64,000 nt of DNA from Oenanthe sinensis (Eukaryota; Streptophyta; Magnoliopsida; Apiales; Apiaceae). The notes under the pieces were generated by a model, which was given only the letters and a program-made list of their open reading frames with translations, was not told where the DNA came from and did no database searches. Below are positions 13,884 through 26,199 of this stretch, piece after piece. Location: the NCBI GenBank assembly GCA_028671895.1, contig CM053801.1, positions 14,979,375 to 15,043,374 on the forward strand, written 5' to 3'. The first letter of the stretch is position 1. Each line of letters opens with the position of its first letter. The translations under genes and the position numbers were made by a program.

Positions 13884-15547
13884 TATGAATTTAAAAACTA
13901 TTTAATGATCGCTTTTATTTACAAGACTTTTCCTACTTGAGGATATTTTGCGACTCTTACAAATAAAAGAAATTGAAGGTTTAATTTTGATTTTGAAATA
14001 TATAATAATCAAATATTTTATATGTACATAAATCAGGAAGAAAGCCCAACATTATCAAATTTCGAACGAAACTTTAATATAACATATCGAAGGACTTTTC
14101 TTTTTTTCTTTTTGAAAAAAGGAACCAATTCAATAATAAAAAATTATACGGATCTACACAATCGAAATTAAATAAACGCTTAAACATATCATTGTTGAAT
14201 CCTTTTTTCTTCAATAGACAACCAAGCGATCCCACAAGGAGAGAATAACAAAACTTAAAAAAAATGGGAGTTTATTAAAGGAAAATAAGAGATTATTTAT
14301 GAAAAATTAAAAAAGGATTGAGACATTCCACCGACGAAAACACCTCAGAAAATATTAGGGGCAACGACTAAAAAATAGATGTAGAATTTCAATTCGATCT
14401 CCTCACTTGAAATTATATTATATCGACCGACTTTTTTAAGAAATATTACATTCTTTAAAATAAAGAATTGATTAGAAAATTTTCGTTATTAGCCAACATT
14501 ATTTTTGTATCAAAAAATATTATAATGTTATATTATAAAAATAATTTATTTCAGTTTTAAAAATTTCAACGTAGTTTGAAAAATTATTCTTATTGATGAC
14601 TTTGATAATATTTATAACATACATATTGGTGTTTAGATTAATTTATTTGGATAAATTATGAACATTATTCATAAGGAGTTCGAATAAATGTGAATGACAC
14701 TTGTTAGGTACGATAAGTGTTGCAGATAAGGGGGTTAAATTTAACTTGATTAATTATATCTAATTCTTGTTAATAACAAATAAGAATAACAATTAATAAG
14801 TTTTATAATGCAAACAATAAAAACAAACAAGTAAGATAGTGTTTTTAAACTTTAAAAATAATTTTATTATTTTTGTTTTGCTATAAGTGGAAATGAATTC
14901 TAGTTTAGATAGATACAATAATAATGAATTTGCTAATGTTTCTATACTTAAGAGAAAATTTAGTTCAGTTGTATAAGAGAAAGTACTTGTGAGATATGTG
15001 TATTATACTGAAACACATATTCCACTTACATGTGCACTTTCCCTTATTTCTAGGACAAAGTTTGAAATAAAAATTATGTTTTTTTCCATTCAAATTTGTC
15101 TTCATTTCATTTGTGGATAAAGCAGCTCTAAGATATGCAGAAATTTTTGACTCTTTGAGCACGCTTTAACTTTTATTTGTCTTCTGCCAAGTTGCAGTAG
15201 TAGACTTGACAGACTAGATAGACATGTCCAAATCATTCCTTGTAACTTCACTATCTTAGTCTATTACTTGGAATAGACTGTCAGTTCACTAAAAGTTTAC
15301 TTTCAACTTTTAGCTCCTCTGTGAGGATAATATATTCGGCTTCGTATACTTTATTGTCAAATTTTAATAATGTTCTAAAATATACTGTATCCAAAACTGT
15401 TGTCAACTATCCCCGCCAATGTTTCTCTCGATCTGTGAATTTCTTCATATTTACTCTTGAAATATCAAAGTTGTTAATGGTAGTCTTCTATAAAAAAAAA
15501 TTATAATTTAGTAGCTAAATGCAAGCAAAACAAAGAGTAACTAAATA
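13884..15547. other. AT-rich intergenic DNA
   Basis: About 1.6 kb of low-complexity A/T-rich DNA with short open frames only. I see no gene and no clear repeat ends before the MITE at 15548. Confidence 0.6.
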
Positions 15548-15777
15548 CTCCCTCCGTCCCAACCAATTCTTTACACTTTTCTTTTTGGGACGTCCCACCC
15601 AATTTTTTACATTACTAAAAATAGTAATTTTTAATAATAAAATACATTATTACATCCACTACTTCACTCCACTTTACACTATTGCACCCACTACTTTATT
15701 TATTTTAACAATAAAATTACTATTACACCCACTATCCTTGGTCTCCGTGCCCGGACCAAATGTAAAGACGGAGGGAG
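15548..15777. mobile_element. Stowaway MITE
   Basis: 230 bp with terminal inverted repeats ctccctccgtcccaa ... gacggagggag, flanked on both sides by TA. This is the hallmark of Tc1/mariner-derived Stowaway MITEs. It lies about 730 bp upstream of the PWWP gene start codon. No coding sequence. Confidence 0.92.
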
Positions 15778-16503
15778 TATCATGAACCGAGCATATGTCT
15801 AGATCTGAACCCAAGCCCAGATGATGCAATCAACCGAAATATTTGACAAAAAATTGAGGGCCATACCTCAAAACCTAGCTAAGCTCAACGGAAACGACAT
15901 CGTATAGGGAAACAATTCGTCCTGTGTCCTGCAATTGTAATCAGTGAGTCAACACGACCCGTCTTGAACAGTCCGGTATATTTTATACATACATACATAC
16001 ATATAACATACAGATATATAGAGAGAGAAAACAAGAGATAGACATCTGGAGCGAGAAAACGTAGATGCATAATAAGAGCATACAAACACACATATATATA
16101 ATAATTCCATCTTCTGCCTCATGAATTTGTTATAAAACCCCTGAATATGATTTTCCCCTAATTCGAATGAAAACCCTAACCCTAATGTTTGTCGGATCCT
16201 CCATATGTGTTCGGATCCTCTGTATTCATCGCCAATTTTCAATCTTTTTCTCCGGAGGTTAATCTTAACTCTTCGATCATGCATATCCTCCTTTTGTTTT
16301 GATTCAATTTAGTGTGTGTGTGTGTTGAAAATAAAAATGAAATCTTTACTGCTCATAGTTTATTTGTGAAGGTATTAATTAATAATAATCGAGAGTTGGT
16401 GATTTGGGTTTTAAAGATAATTAATTTATCAGTTTATGTTAGTGGTAGTTGGAGTATAGAGAGTATAGATTAGTATCTGCATTATAGATATAGAGATAGA
16501 AGG
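15778..16503 (+). promoter_or_regulatory. promoter / 5' UTR of the PWWP gene
   Basis: The region between the MITE and the ATG at 16504. It contains a short CATA microsatellite (about 15988-16005), a GA-rich stretch (16020-16035) and a telo-box at 16170-16185 (aaaccctaaccctaa). Telo-boxes are common near start sites of plant genes with housekeeping expression. The transcription start is not resolved. Confidence 0.5.
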
Positions 16504-19500
16504 ATGGGAAGCTCAGATACTGGGATTAGTACTGGAGTGGTGGACTGTACTGTTGGGGCAATTGTTTGGGTTCGGAGACGTAATGGGTCATGGTGGCCTG
16601 GGAAGATTTTAGGTGCTGAAGACCTCTCGGCTTCTCATCTTATGTCTCCTCGATCTGGTACTCCGGTCAAGCTTCTTGGGAGGGAAGATGCTAGTGTGTA
16701 TGTCTGCTCAACCCTTACTTTTACTGGCCCTTTTGTCGTAAATAATAATTTATTCGGTTTTTTTTTTGTGTGAATTACTCATCTATTTGCTTGTTTTGGT
16801 GTTATTGATGATCCTGTATATTGTGATTGATATGATGACTGTTATTATATGTCTTGATCATGATTGGGTTAATGTTTGGAATGTAAGACACAAATGCTTT
16901 GTTAGTTGATTAAACAATTTTTCTCACCTTCAGAACAGAAAAATCTTGTGAAAACAAAAGGAATTAGATTAGGGCCTGCACATGTATGTTGCTCTAACGC
17001 AGCGGCTGAATGGGTACAATTGCTGTGCTACAGGACTTGTTCTGGCCTCAGATACTGGTTATTTTTATGTTTTGGACTCGATTTCATACAGTCATAAAAA
17101 CACCCACTCATTTTAATTTGTATACTGCATGCAGTTAAAGTTTATATGTTCAGTTGCCTGTAAGAACTACCAAATACCTTTATTAGGAGTCTCAACCAAT
17201 CTCTGTTAGCTCTACGTTGTGATCTCTAGGATGGAACGAGATGATTGATAAGCATGGTGATTGACTACTGCTGATAAATATTACCTCTGAGGTTTTAAGG
17301 TTTAGACTGACTAGCTCAAGGAAGGTTAAAAGATATCTGTTCACTTCACGTGGGATACAAGTTTGACATTTCATAGTTCAATTAATCTCTTCTCATGTCT
17401 GGCTATTCAGGTGAAGAGGATACTGCATCAACGGCCTCTAGTATAATGCTCATTTAGCATCCTTTATATGATTAGAAGTAGATAGAAAAGGCCAGGGAAC
17501 AATGTCAAAATCATAGAATATTATTTATTCTATCCACCAATCCATTGTAATATTGATGTCTACCAGCTAAATTATTTTTACCTTGGGAAAACAAGATATG
17601 GATCTTGAGATTACAAAGTGCTTAATCATATAGCAAATCGTCGCTACTCGCTACATCTGCTGTTACTTTTACATTGGTATACTAATGTTATCATCAACTT
17701 TTTCTATATAATTGAAGTACATAACTACATAGTAAAAGTTACATTAATATTACCTTCTATTATCTTATTAAATTGATGAAACATATGTAAAAAAGTTGCA
17801 ATTATTAAATTTGCCTTTTAAAGGGGCAAGTTGATTTTAGTTGGATACACTTTATTTCATGTTGGTAGTTTCTTTTATTTTCGGTTGATTATTTTTATTC
17901 ACTCTATGGTGTATCAGGGATTGGTACAATTTGGAGAAGTCTAAGCGTGTGAAGGCATTCAGATGTGGCGAGTTTGATGATTGTATTGACAAAGCTGAGG
18001 CTGCCCAAGGAATGCCTCCTAAAAAAAGAGAGAAATATGCACGTAGGGAAGATGCTATTATTCATGCTCTTGAACTTGAACAGCAATTTTTGGAGAAACA
18101 ATATGGAAAACTGGGTTCTTCTAATTGTAAGAGCAATATAAAAAAGGAGTTGGCTACTTCTGCAGAAAGCTTGAGGCATGGCAATGGCAAAGTCGCAGAG
18201 CCAAAATCTCAACAACCTTCAGGGGGCCCCGATCTGCCACCATGTGGCATCATTAGCCCTCACCTAAAAATGCAGGAAGTTAGAGAGGGAAAACAACCGA
18301 GTTGGGATGATGATAATTCTGATGTACTTCCTCGTATGAGAGGTTTGCAAGACATTGGTCTCAAAATTACTTCTTCAAAGCATAAGATTTCGCCTTCAGT
18401 TGATTCTACTGGTCCATTAAAATCTCCATTAACTGATAGTACTCATGCTTCTCTTAATGGTAATGTTAGCACTGAGAATACTAATCATGCCAATGACAAA
18501 GCTTCCTCAGAAAAAAGGAAGAGGTTATATGATGGGTTGGCTGAAGACTCCTTAGTCAAGAGGCGTGATAGGTGCCGCCCGCTTGTTCAAGTACTAGAGA
18601 GTAGTGAAAAGTTACCCGCTCCTCCCTTGTTAAAGCCTGAAGATGATATTGTTTCTCTAGATATAAGAGGGGAGGAGCAGACAGGAGGGGTAGGTAGTGG
18701 AAATAGGAGCAAATGTGTATATCAGGCAAAGTCCAGTGATTCGACAGATAACACTGAAACCCCTTCTAAACATATGGAAGTTTCGGCATCCAAACTTGAA
18801 GATAATAGCAACCCTCGTGCTGCTCTTGGAAAGGACGACACATCTGGATCAACAGAAGACACAGAAACAGACTCTTCTGAGACTGACTCTCTGGAATCAG
18901 ATACAGATGGCGAAATGGATGAAATTTCAGGTACCACTGTGTCAATTTTTTTTTTTGTATGCAAAAATTACCCTGATTGTGTACACAAAACAGTTTAATC
19001 TATGGTTGCAACTGAATGCATGGCTTACATTTTGATGCACTCTGCTTTGAGTCCTTGACCCAAAATATCTTGTCTTCTTATTTATATCTCACTGATCTGG
19101 TTTTTGGTCCTCCATAGATTTGCACTTATGTTGCATTTCTCTTTGTATCTTTTAGTTATTTGACCAATATATCTTTGCCACTGGACACACCGGCTTCTTA
19201 TTGATGCTCCATCTTAAATTCAATATGCCCTATTACCTCATCTTTTTTTTTAAGTATATGCCAGTCCATGACATGACAATGGTATATGTGAATGAATTTT
19301 TGTAGTTATGGTCTTGATGGGCGAGTCCTGTGTGTAATGGCACTAAATATGGATTTTGCTCATTCAATTTATTTAAAAGTAAAGGATTTTAATTCCAGAA
19401 AAAAAGGAAATAAAGTAAATTACGTTTGATTTATCTCATATGTATACATATTAGCAAAATGGATATATTTTGGGACTTTATCATGTTGGTAGTGACGGAT

Positions 19501-21975
19501 ACAGAGAAACATTTGCTATCCAAAAAATCATACCTTGTAATCCAAAGACTTCGCAGCAGCTGCTATCGGGTTAAATACCAAATTAGTCAATGAAGTGGAG
19601 ATGGGATATCACTTCCTTCATCGATCTGGGTATCATTTAAGTCATTGAAGTCACAATAAATATCACGCAGTTAAGTTTTAATATGTGATCGATGAGGGAT
19701 GATAGTCGTTTTTGAGTGCCACACATTTGTTTTGCACGCTTGTAAATTCTAGCATCTCGGATGATACTTTTAGGTTTTATTAAAAAATATTTGCTACTTG
19801 TTTTTGATTTTCTAATTCTTTTTCTTTGATTCAATGTAAGAAGAGATTTAACATAGTAACAATCAATTTCTTTGCACGATACATTCTAGAACTGAAAATT
19901 TATGCTTAATATAATTTCCCATGATTTTTTCAGATTTAAATAATTTCTAAAAATATTATACTCATTTTTTAAAATTTAAGGCTTAATGACATGATATTTA
20001 TACCAAGTGATATAAACGACCCCTTGTGAAAGTGGTAATATTCCGTTTCCATTTCAATGACAATTTGATATTTAACCATGTTGCCATCTAAGTAATTTTC
20101 CATGACGATATCTTCAGCCTTCCGATGGCCCTAGTTTTTTTGGATCATCATAGGATTATATGACAGCACACAACCATCGTAAACTCTCTAACGTTTTTAA
20201 CATCTGTACTCACAATTTCATGATTAGGATGTATGTCTTTGTTTGGTAAAAGTGAACCTTTATACATTTTGGTGATCTCCCGAAGGGTTCATAATAGTGA
20301 ACTTTCTTAATTTTTAAGAGCGGTTGGAGATCCAGTCTTAGAGGCTTGTAAATTTGGTACATTAGACTTTCGTAGAAAGAGTGTTGGTATAACAAGTCAG
20401 GAATAAAGCTTAAAATGTCCATTGAATAGTTGGAAAGTTTCATTTCAAGGTTCTTTGGTTGTGTGGCTTTTTTTTTTTGTGGGGAGGGTGGTAAATGAGT
20501 TTTTCTACTTGTACCATGCACTTCAACTAAGATTGCTTAGTAACTTTGTATTTGGCATGCTTTCTAGTATGCAAAGTGTACCATTGAGTAGATATAGGAT
20601 TCCAAACCTTGTTAATCAGGGTATATTCAGCAACGAGTTCGTTCTGATTTTATGGGATTGCATGGAGAAGAAAAATAATCCAGGGATAGTAGAGCTTCTC
20701 CACCAATTACTGATTTTTTAGGACAAATTTTAGGTTGTGCTTTATTACCAGAATCTTGTGTACCTTAAATCATTATTATCTTATGTTTTGGACTTTATAT
20801 AATAATATTGGTGTAAGGTGAACTTTATTATCATTGAGGTCAACTATTTATTTCAATTGCTAGATGAATCTGTAGAATTCAGGCCAAAGTCTATGGTCAA
20901 AGGTGAAGTTCAAGAAGATGACAACACTAGCACAGAGGAGACTGATGATCCCGCAACTCCCAGTGACATGTCTCATCCTTCCAATGATGATATTTCAGCA
21001 AGTGCGGGGGTCTCCAAATGGCAACTAAAAAGAAAAAGGAACACTCGAGCTAAAAGATATGTGGATTTAAGGGGTGGAAAGGTTTCCAAAGGATCCATCC
21101 AGGGAACTAAACTGAAAGGAAAGGGAATCTATGATGATATGATGGATAGCTTTGATAAGAAATATGGAACCGGAATAGGTGGATACGGGTCTAGAGGCTT
21201 GGATGGTATTAACCGCAATGTCACTAGATGGGAGGACCTTGCATGGAATGATCAACGGGTGTCAAAAGGATACTCAGGGGACCCTATTGAATATACCAAT
21301 CCAGTGTATTCTCATCGTCAATTTGGTGATAGGAGGAAGTCCATGTTGGTAGAAGTGGATTTGAAAGTCCAATCAAATTATCAAAGAGAGCATGTTCCTA
21401 TGATTTCACTCATGAGCAAGTTGAATGGTCAGGCAATAGTGGGGCACCCTATTCAAATTGAAACGCTAGACAATGGATCAACGGAAGCTCTTCTAAATGC
21501 AGATGAACTTAACCAAGACAATGATACATCACTTCCACCGATATGGAGGACTGCAAGGAGGACAGCTAATTGTCGGGTTCCACGCCCACATGCGTCATCA
21601 ACTGTGGATGAAGATGAAGGTATCGAGCATCATCAAGACAGAAAGATTCAATTAAATAAATCAAATGGGGGCAATTTTAGCAAGAAGAGTTTGGCAAGAA
21701 AAAGCTCCACCCATGGTTCTCGTCCTTCAACTCACAAAAGGTTATTTAAGAAGACTTCAAAGAAAACAAGTGTTGTATCTAATCAAAAGACGAGAACACT
21801 CTCTTCAATTGCAACTCAGCAGAAACCCAACAACAATATTCCGAAACATGGTTCCAACAGTTATCATGTGAATGGGCTGATTAAACCAGAGACTGCACCC
21901 ACAACAGTTGCTTGTATTCCTATTAAGCTAGTATTCAGCAGGTTACATGAAGAGTTGGCTGGCCGCCATCAATAA
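16504..21975 (+). CDS. PWWP-domain protein (At1g51745 type)
   Basis: Three exons, 16504-16697, 17918-18930 and 20864-21975, make a 772-residue protein. The N-terminal PWWP (Tudor/PWWP/MBT superfamily) domain spans roughly residues 15-90: GAIVWVRRRNGSWWPGKI has the variant core SWWPGKI of the PWWP signature, followed by VKLLGREDASV joined across intron 1 to DWYNLEKSKRVKAFRCGE. Next comes a basic helix (PPKKREKYARREDAIIHALE), then long disordered Ser/Asp/Glu-rich regions with nuclear-localisation-like clusters (LKRKRNTRAKR). The C-terminus reads IPIKLVFSRLHEEL. PWWP domains read methylated histone tails and DNA, so a chromatin role is likely but not shown here. The sequence just before ATG is gaagg, and the ATG opens the domain directly. 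Intron 2 is 1.9 kb. Confidence 0.92.
16698..17917 (+). other. PWWP gene intron 1
   Basis: 1.2 kb, interrupting the PWWP domain between V and DWYN (GT donor at 16698, AG ending at 17917). AT-rich, with no supported gene. Confidence 0.8.
18931..20863 (+). other. PWWP gene intron 2
   Basis: 1.9 kb with donor GTACCA after EIS and acceptor TAG before DESVEF. Mostly A/T-rich. I found no clear transposon termini or internal gene. Confidence 0.8.
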
Positions 21976-23162
21976 AACTTACTTGGGACCAAGTGAAAGA
22001 ATACTTAGAAGTTATCAGATATAGCTACATGTAAATTGTAAGAAATCAATAATGTAATACTCGCGGTCGTCTACAATTAATTTTTTTCCCATCCTTTATA
22101 ACATTAGAGATCGATTATGAGGATAGAAATGCTGCAGGATGAAGCATGGAGGAGGCAGAGTGGAGCGGGATGCCGACACTTTTGTTGATCATATCGAGAT
22201 GCAGAGGAAGAAGTGTTTGCTTTGTGATTTAGTAAAGAGCTTAGAAAGATGGATAGTAGATTTCTGAAACCACAGAGACGATTGTACATATGTATCTCTC
22301 TTCTGAGTTCTTGACTTTATGTAGCTACAAAGTTTAGTTTCATTTTTAAATATTATAAAAGACAGTTAGGACTATGAAGATGAGTGCAAGTGGTTATGTT
22401 GTTTCATGCCATTGCAGTGTGGTGTGATTGCATTTCGTATTCAATTTTTTTTTTCAAAAATAAAACTATTTAAGATTTTAAACATTATTATTATAATGAT
22501 TTTCTAAATAGGGGATAGGTTCATTTTGGGGATTATTAAGGGATTAATTTTTTTAAAAAAATTAAAACATTACCCTTATACTTATTAATAATAAGTAAAA
22601 TAAATCTATTTTATCTATGTTCTAACTACTTTATTATTTTTGTATTTTTAATAATAAATTAATATTTAAAACATAAAAAATTATTTTAGTGTTATATTTG
22701 GAGTAGATTTTAAATATAGTGTAATGGATTGTTCTAACTTTTACCACTTGGTGTACATCCAATAATCAATAAAATTTTGTACAAAATATTGTTTTTAACA
22801 CATTAATCATTTGTACAAAAAAAAAATTGTTTGTTTAAAAAAGTACTTGTCTCTATGAAAAGGTACCAACTACCAAATATTCCTAATAAACTTGACCAGC
22901 CACACACATGGTAAACTTTACTTTTGAGTGACACACAACACAAGGAATGTGTTTGATTTGGTACGAAAGGAAGGCAAGTTAAGTATTACCCCCCTAAACT
23001 TACCACCACAGTCGGGTCCTTTGGTTCTCATTCTCAGTTTTACAACACAAGAACGTCCATATTGATTAGTAAAGCTCTTGTAATATGAGGCACAATAATG
23101 ATATACACATATAAAAATAATTAAGCAACGAAGCCGCAAAAAAAATCTGATAGGAAGTTTTA
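21976..23162. other. convergent 3' ends, AT-rich spacer
   Basis: 3' UTR of the PWWP gene (to about 22.3 kb), then strongly A/T-rich spacer (22440-22860), then the 3' UTR of the minus-strand ENH1-like gene. No additional gene seen. Confidence 0.6.
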
Positions 23163-25274
23163 TCACTGAAGGCCATAGACAAGCAGCGCTCCAACCCCAG
23201 CAATACCAACAACAAGGCCAATTATGACACCAATCGGAGGAAGTGCCCCTCCAATAGCTTTGCCAGTTTCGGCATCATACAGCGAAAACCTCTTCTTTGG
23301 TGCTCTGCATTGCGGGCATAAGTAATCCTCAGGCTGCAAAACAAGACGCGTAAAAATATTTTTACAATATTTTTACAGCTTTACATTAGAAGAAGACAAA
23401 TTGTACTAAACTTGCTTTCATATAGGTATTTCATGAAGTCAGAGAGAAGTAAGTTTGCCTGTTCATCGAAAGGCTTTGATAAGGTGTATATGAATCCACA
23501 ATCAAGGCATATGTGACTAGCTCGAGCCTAAAATTAATGTAGAAAAGAGAGAACAAAGTATCAATTATACTTGTCTTTAAAGACAGAGACAGATAAGCTG
23601 AGGTGATGAAAATAGAGGGTAAGATGCCAAAATGAGACTTGCTTTCTGAGCATCTGATAGCTTTCGACCAAAACGAGGAGGAGCTGGGCGCTTTGGTAGC
23701 CTTTTAACATCTACATCAGCACCCCTGCATCACAATGACTGTTAACTCTGAAAGCATAAACTTTATTAACTCTCAGCAATGAATTTCTCTTTTACTTGAA
23801 TAGAAACAGAAATGAAATATATGAATATACAAAGTGATCACAAATGACGATAATACTCTCTAGAAGTCTAGTATAAGTTGCCAAGTTTACCACTTATTAC
23901 TATATATGATTAGCGGACTCAGTACTATATATGTATATTGATTAATCCACTGTACCATGTTGGTATTTCATAAAGATATCATAATCTTCTAGCAACTAAT
24001 CAAGACATAATTTTGTAGTCTCAAATATTATTGATAACGACTGCATGATTGAGTTGCATGATATTACATAATTATAAATGCTAAGTTCACTTAGATAATT
24101 AAATATACAAACGAACCATGCCCCCATTAGGGTTCAAACTCTTGACCTTTAGTTACCAAGAGGTGAGGGGTATCCACTAGGCTAAGCCTAGCAGATGCAG
24201 CAATGAATTTATCCAGAACTATGGTTTTGTTATATAATTACAACAATGCACCGCAGTTGCACAAAGGGAAAACATTACAGTATAATGACAGGAAAGCGAA
24301 ATATAAATTTAATCAAATAGTGGGAAGAGCATTGATATAAGAAGTAGAGGACCTGCTAATAACAAAGTAAACAGAGTCCGGCTTAGCTTGAATGGCAGTT
24401 TTTGTGAACCCTAGCTTGTCCGCAGGCCAAAGCTCATCCCCAAAGAAGCTGCTAGTGTAAACTACTTGGTCCCCAACTTTAAGCCCTGCTTTTGCAGCAT
24501 TCCCACCTCCCTCTATACCCTGAAACATTTGAACATGCATATATATGAATTCGAATATGTTAGAAATATCGCCTTCATCATAATATTTTTGTTTCTCACT
24601 TCGGGCAATAGCAATAAGTTTTATGCAAGATGTGTGACGATTTCCATAAAGTTGTGAATATAAATGAAAAAAACTCACAGTAATGAGGACTCCACCACCA
24701 TTCTTTGGCCCCAAAGTGAGGCCCAATGGCTTGTCTACTTCGACTTCAATATTTTTTGAAGCCCCAGCAGTTCTTGCTGTGATCTCAAGTCCACTTCTGT
24801 TTACTGAACTTCTGTTATTCTTAACAGAAAGATTGAATGAGTTAGAGACACCCCTTTTGGCATCTTGAAGAGAAAGTCCCTGGAATGTAGTTTTCTGCAA
24901 ACACAAATTTTCCTTTAAAGTGACAGTAAGCACATAGTTGAAGTGAAACAAACAAAGAGAAATTGGTTTTTTTTTTTTAACATATACACAGGTGACAGGT
25001 CCATGCACAACAATTCTCACATGAGAAGGTCTGGGCTTTTAAAATTTTGTAGAAAAAGGTATACATAAAATGCAGAATAACCGCATTCTCAGACTAAAAC
25101 TGTTCTTCACAGGACACGGCCGTGTATATACATAAGACATATCTAAAATACCAGGTGAGAGGGAGGGGCTAGTTGAGATGGACATGAACAAGTTGGTTTG
25201 ATGGAGAGATTCCTTGTAAACGCAGCAGAACAAGTAGATGAGCCTCCTGCTCCAATAACAGCAGCTTGTGACAT
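23163..25274 (-). CDS. ENH1: ENH1-like plastid protein: PDZ + rubredoxin + C-terminal membrane anchor
   Basis: Six exons, 25152-25274, 24679-24894, 24353-24519, 23643-23724, 23459-23527 and 23163-23333, give 275 residues. The first ~70 residues are Ser/Thr/Ala-rich and look like a plastid transit peptide. A PDZ-like domain follows (IEVEVDKPLGLTLGPKNGGG, then AAKAGLKVGDQVVYTSS). A rubredoxin-type site comes next, CLDCG and CPQCRAPKKRF, with the two Cys pairs about 20 residues apart. The protein ends with one hydrophobic helix (PPIGVIIGLVVGIAGVGA). Arabidopsis ENH1 (about 270 residues) has this architecture and was found as an enhancer of sos3, linked to ion and ROS homeostasis in plastids. Introns 4 and 5 begin with GC rather than GT: no GT donor keeps the CxxC reading frame. 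Confidence 0.92.
24130..24184 (-). repeat. candidate tRNA-derived SINE head in ENH1 intron 3
   Basis: On the minus strand, box A TAGCCTAGTGG (24174-24184) is followed about 34 nt later by a box B-like agtttgaaccc (24130-24140). That is the Pol III promoter layout of tRNA-derived SINEs. A very similar head is in COMT intron 1. The body and tail were not delimited. Confidence 0.5.
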
Positions 25275-26199
25275 TTTAAAACAATACAAATATTAAAAGG
25301 ACAAGACTTGAACGGAATTAATATTTGATATGGAGGTGATCAATATCCAGTTTTAGCCTATGAGGATAGCAGAAGTATCAACCAGATTTTAAAGGCTAAA
25401 ATTTAAGGATAACTTTTTAGTGGCAAAGAGAGGTGGAACTTGGGCTGGCCATACGCCCTTCGTATTTATTTTCACTTATCGTTCACTTTCTTACATATGT
25501 TGTCATTTGCATTATAATCAAACTTTGAAATTTTTTAAAAATTGAAACAAAAATTAAAAAAAAAATTGTATCACTTGTAACAGTGTAGTATAGATTTTAG
25601 CTATAAAAAATTCGTAGATAATATGTTCATTTTGATCATACACGGCCGTGACATATGGGAGTATTGAACTTGTAGTTGCGTATAAATATTTAGTCTTCTA
25701 AACTAAATTAGCTTAAGAAAAGATCACCAAAAATGACCACCACCAAAATGTTATATACTAATATCATATTTATATATTTTATAAGCATATAATATGCATT
25801 ATTGATATATATTTAAAATTAATTTCATTAAATTTAAATATTATTTTTGAATAAATAAAATAAATATAATACATTTTCCCTCGCTTGCTCTGTAGTACGA
25901 GCCTCATACAGAGCATTTGTCTCCTCACTTTAATGTATAATATAATGCATCCTTATTTTCACAAGCATTTGTCTGCTACAGAAAATAAAAATACCGGATA
26001 TGAAGACTTCACCAAGAAATTAATTATAAATAGAACTATAACAGAGCTGTCCATATACTTCCTAGTTTGGTATATCAGTAACAGGTAACCCCATGACTAA
26101 TATAAGCTGACACAAACTTCCCAGTACCGCTATATAAAGCAGATATACATTTTCATTCATTCCATATGATCTACATGGGGAATATAGAACTCCACCATT
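25275..26199. promoter_or_regulatory. ENH1-like promoter / HP30-like 3' flank
   Basis: Between the ENH1-like start codon and the HP30-like stop codon. The promoter of the former should lie in the proximal part. A palindrome, cacggccgtg, sits at 25641-25650, about 370 bp upstream of the ATG; the same 10-mer occurs inside intron 1 at 25115-25124. The rest is A/T-rich. Confidence 0.45.
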
